From the NCBI GenBank assembly GCA_018402305.1, contig JAGYJE010000010.1:56452-120451 (forward strand): 64,000 bases of DNA, written 5' to 3'. Below are positions 61,224 through 64,000 of the stretch, piece after piece. Numbering within the stretch: position 1 is the first letter of the stretch; every line of letters starts with the position of its first letter. The notes beneath the pieces are model-generated. The model did no database searches. It was not told the origin of the DNA and saw nothing but the letters and a program-made list of their open reading frames with translations. Made by a program: the position numbers and the translations under genes. Source of the DNA: Puniceicoccaceae bacterium (GTDB lineage Bacteria > Verrucomicrobiota > Verrucomicrobiia > Opitutales > Coraliomargaritaceae).

Positions 61224-61791
61224 CGAACCCGCGCGAGTGGGGTCGACTGCCTGAGGGTGTGGGAGGCCTGAACGGTCGTTACGTCGACACGGCTAGCGCC
61301 ACGTCGCTACGTGGGTTGTCGAAAATCGATCGGGGTAGCGAACCCGCGCGAGCGGGGTCGACTGCCTGAGGGGCCGGTAGAGATCTGAACGGTCCCTTAC
61401 GTCGACGCGGCTAGCGCCGCGTCGCTACGTGGGTGCGGGATCGATCGGGGTAGCGAACCCGCGCGAGCGGGGTCGACTGCCTGGGGCGCCGGTAGAGATC
61501 TGAGCGGTCCCCTACGTCGACCCGGCTGGCGCCGCGTCGCTACGTGGGGATAGGATCGATCGGGGTAGCGAACCCGCGCGAGCGGGGTCGACTGCCTGGG
61601 GGTGTGGATAATGGCTGAGCGGTCCCTTACGTCGACCCGGCTAGCGCCGCGTCGCTACGTGGGGATGGGATCGATCGGGGTAGCGAACCCGCGCGAGCGG
61701 GGTCGACTGCCTGGGGGTGTGGATAATGGCTGAAGGTCCCTTACCTCGACCCGGCTGTCGCCGCGTCGCTACTGGGGTGCGGGAACCGGAC
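61217..61791. repeat. 115-bp tandem repeat array, 5 copies
   Basis: GGGGTAGCGAACCCGCGCGAG anchors at 61217, 61332, 61447, 61562, 61677 (spacing exactly 115). Confidence 0.96.
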
Positions 61792-61816
61792 GGATCAAGT
61801 GAGCTTATCAGGGCGC

Positions 61817-63169
61817 TTACCCTTGCGCGCGGGCGGCGCGCTCGACACGTTGGGCGTAGTCTTCGAGGTTGTTATCGGAGCGCAATTGCAGGGCGCGACG
61901 GAGGAGAGGGAGTGCCTCTTTGTATTGACCATCGCGGACCCGGGCCTGGGCGTGGGCGACGAGGGCTTCACGCTCGTAGGCTTCGATCTTTTCGGCCTGC
62001 TCGTAGCGGGTGATGGCTTTCGCCATATCGCCCTGGTCTGCGTAGAAATCCGCCAGTTCAATGAGGGCTTCGCCGTTGAGTGAATCGCGCTCGACGATTT
62101 TGGTGAGGAGATCGACGGCGGCTTCGTCATCGCCCTCGGCCCGGGCGATCTTGGCTTCCAAAGTGAGGAGCTCCAATGCTTCGTCCTCAGCCAGCTCGAT
62201 CTGCTCACGGATACGCGGGATGATGGCTTTCGCCTGTTCATAGTTTCCGCTGCGGGTGAAGAGGGAAGCGGCACGGAGGAGCGGCTTGCTGTCGTCGGCT
62301 CCAGCGATCTCGGTGGCGGCGAGGTAGGCCCCGAGTGCGAGATCGGCATTATTGTTGTTCATGTAAATATCACCGAGCAGGGTGAGGGTGCTCAAGTCGG
62401 CGGCACCCATGCGACGCACAACTTCGAGGTTTTTTGCCGCGGCCATTGAATCGCCCTTCCCGAGGTAGGCATTGCCCTGCAACATCCAGTAGTCGGCATT
62501 GTCCGGCGACTCAAGCAGGAGGGTATCGAAGAGGGCGATGGCATCGGGGTAGCGCTGGGTTTCGAGCAGTGTGCGGGCGAGGCCGACCTTCCAGTCGGTA
62601 ACATCAGGTTGCATAAGGATGGCTTGGCGGTAGGCGGCCTCAGCCGGGTAGTATTGTTCCTGGGTCAGGTAACCGTAGCCGAGCAGGCCGTAGGAACGGC
62701 CGTCCACCTCTCCGAGCTCCATCGCCCTTGAAATGGTTTTAATGGCCTTCTCGAAATTGCCTTGCTGGACCTGAACAAGGCCAAGATTTTTGTAGGCGCG
62801 CCGGAAGTCGGGGAATTTGACGACCGCGGTGCCATAAAAGCGCTCGGCCTTGGGCAGATTGCCGCTTTGGAAATAGAGATTCGCGAGGATGAAGTCGAAT
62901 GCTGCACTGCTGCTATCCGTGATTTGCGGCTCGAGTGCCTGAATGGCGGCGTTGGGGCTTGCCTTGATCAGGTCGATCAAGTTGCGCAATGATTCCTTTT
63001 CCTCATCTGAAATGGGAGGCTCAGCACCCGCGAGAAAGCCGTAGCTGCCTAGAAATTCGTTGACGAATGTCGGGTTGTTCCAGAGCTGATTACTGATAGT
63101 GGACTGAGCCGCCAGGAAGTGGGCACCGAGGGCTGCGGCGAGAAGTAATGTGGTGAATTTTTTTGTCAT
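61817..63169 (-). CDS. Exported TPR-repeat protein
   Basis: Signal peptide, then many TPR-like motifs ([40 protein letters not shown]...). Confidence 0.9.
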   Translation of the reverse strand: MTKKFTTLLLAAALGAHFLAAQSTISNQLWNNPTFVNEFLGSYGFLAGAEPPISDEEKESLRNLIDLIKASPNAAIQALEPQITDSSSAAFDFILANLYFQSGNLPKAERFYGTAVVKFPDFRRAYKNLGLVQVQQGNFEKAIKTISRAMELGEVDGRSYGLLGYGYLTQEQYYPAEAAYRQAILMQPDVTDWKVGLARTLLETQRYPDAIALFDTLLLESPDNADYWMLQGNAYLGKGDSMAAAKNLEVVRRMGAADLSTLTLLGDIYMNNNNADLALGAYLAATEIAGADDSKPLLRAASLFTRSGNYEQAKAIIPRIREQIELAEDEALELLTLEAKIARAEGDDEAAVDLLTKIVERDSLNGEALIELADFYADQGDMAKAITRYEQAEKIEAYEREALVAHAQARVRDGQYKEALPLLRRALQLRSDNNLEDYAQRVERAARAQG

Positions 63170-63286
63170 GAGATTTGTGATGTAAGATCCAATGGACGGA
63201 ATGCGAAATTCGGGCGACGGATAGGAGTGGCGAAATATAAATAATTGGAAACTGAAATAACTGAGAACGGATCAACTGAGCGAGGG

Positions 63287-63943
63287 CTATCTATAGGGAA
63301 CGGCGGCGCGCATGCGGACTTTAACGGGGCGGCCGGATTTTTCGGCCGGTTGGAAGCGGGCGCGTTCAAGCACGTCAATGGTCGCTTCGGAGAGGCTGCG
63401 ATCTGGAGAATCAACAATGTTGATCTGTTCGACGCGTCCGTTTTCGTTGACGACATACTCCACCTTAACCACACCGGTGATGCCGCGACGCTTGGCGGCC
63501 GCTGGATAGCTGAATTCGATTCTCGTGCGTGGTTGTGGTGGGGAATCAACGTCGCCGAGCTCAAAAATCTCCAAGCCACCGAGATCGCTACTGCTCACAT
63601 CAAAGCTGGGAAGGGCAAAATCGCCGGCCATGGAACCGCCGGTTCCCGGGTTGAGCGCCATGTCGAGTTGCTCCAGCGAAATAGGTGGAGGCGGTGTGTC
63701 GAGCTCCGGGGGCGGTTCCTCTTGTTCGGGCTCGGGTGGTGGCGGAGGATCCTCCGGCGGCGGCGGAGGAGGCGGCGGTGCGACTTCCAGAGCCTCAATC
63801 TCTTCGGGGGACTTTTCGTAGGAGGTGAAAATCTGCGTTAGCGGAATTGCCAGAAAGAGCAGTCCACTCACACCAATGCCCAGCACGGTGCCACCGGCCA
63901 TCATGCCTTTGCGGTGTTGCGGTGGATTGTAGATTTTGCTCAT
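63287..63943 (-). CDS. tonB: TonB-family energy transducer
   Basis: N-terminal TM, Pro-rich [19 protein letters not shown]-terminal [53 protein letters not shown]. Confidence 0.9.
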   Translation of the reverse strand: MSKIYNPPQHRKGMMAGGTVLGIGVSGLLFLAIPLTQIFTSYEKSPEEIEALEVAPPPPPPPPEDPPPPPEPEQEEPPPELDTPPPPISLEQLDMALNPGTGGSMAGDFALPSFDVSSSDLGGLEIFELGDVDSPPQPRTRIEFSYPAAAKRRGITGVVKVEYVVNENGRVEQINIVDSPDRSLSEATIDVLERARFQPAEKSGRPVKVRMRAAVPYR

Positions 63944-63949
63944 GGAGGT

Positions 63950-64000
<51 letters not shown>

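Noticed and set aside
61217-61791. CRISPR array
   Set aside because: 115-bp units with internal symmetry and similar inter-unit sequence, no short unique spacers, no cas genes.

Overview
This is a 64-kb bacterial chromosomal window. Inferred source: Verrucomicrobiota/Opitutae-like, from gene content and style only. No rRNA, tRNA or CRISPR array was recognised. Housekeeping and metabolic genes include glgM-glgE, gmk, xylR/xylA/xylB, a PPi-type phosphofructokinase, purB, murA, dapF, recA, uvrB, fba, hpt, nadA and rpiB. Accessory content comprises an IS1380-type and an IS4-type transposase, two PIN-toxin/antitoxin pairs, an arsenic-resistance operon, and several families of tandem or palindromic repeats.

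The most unusual locus is a tight five-gene minus-strand operon at 5069-13512. It encodes a TolC-like protein, a HlyD adaptor, a GAF-TM-HlyD protein, a PqqD-like/M50 protease/HlyD fusion, and a shortened SecA-like ATPase. It looks like a composite export machine powered by a SecA paralogue, with no cargo gene beside it.

Other notable items:
- an unlisted 58-aa CC...CC protein inside the ars operon
- a 115-bp x5 array and a related 92-bp x3 array flanking the ars region
- CCCGCAT heptamer arrays directly upstream of glgE and tonB
- a cupin pseudogene with an internal deletion beside the IS1380 element
- a 14-bp direct repeat flanking the first TA module

The first gene (alpha-amylase, 1-2547 minus) is missing from the ORF track because it runs off the window. 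All family assignments were made by eye from protein motifs; no database search was run.
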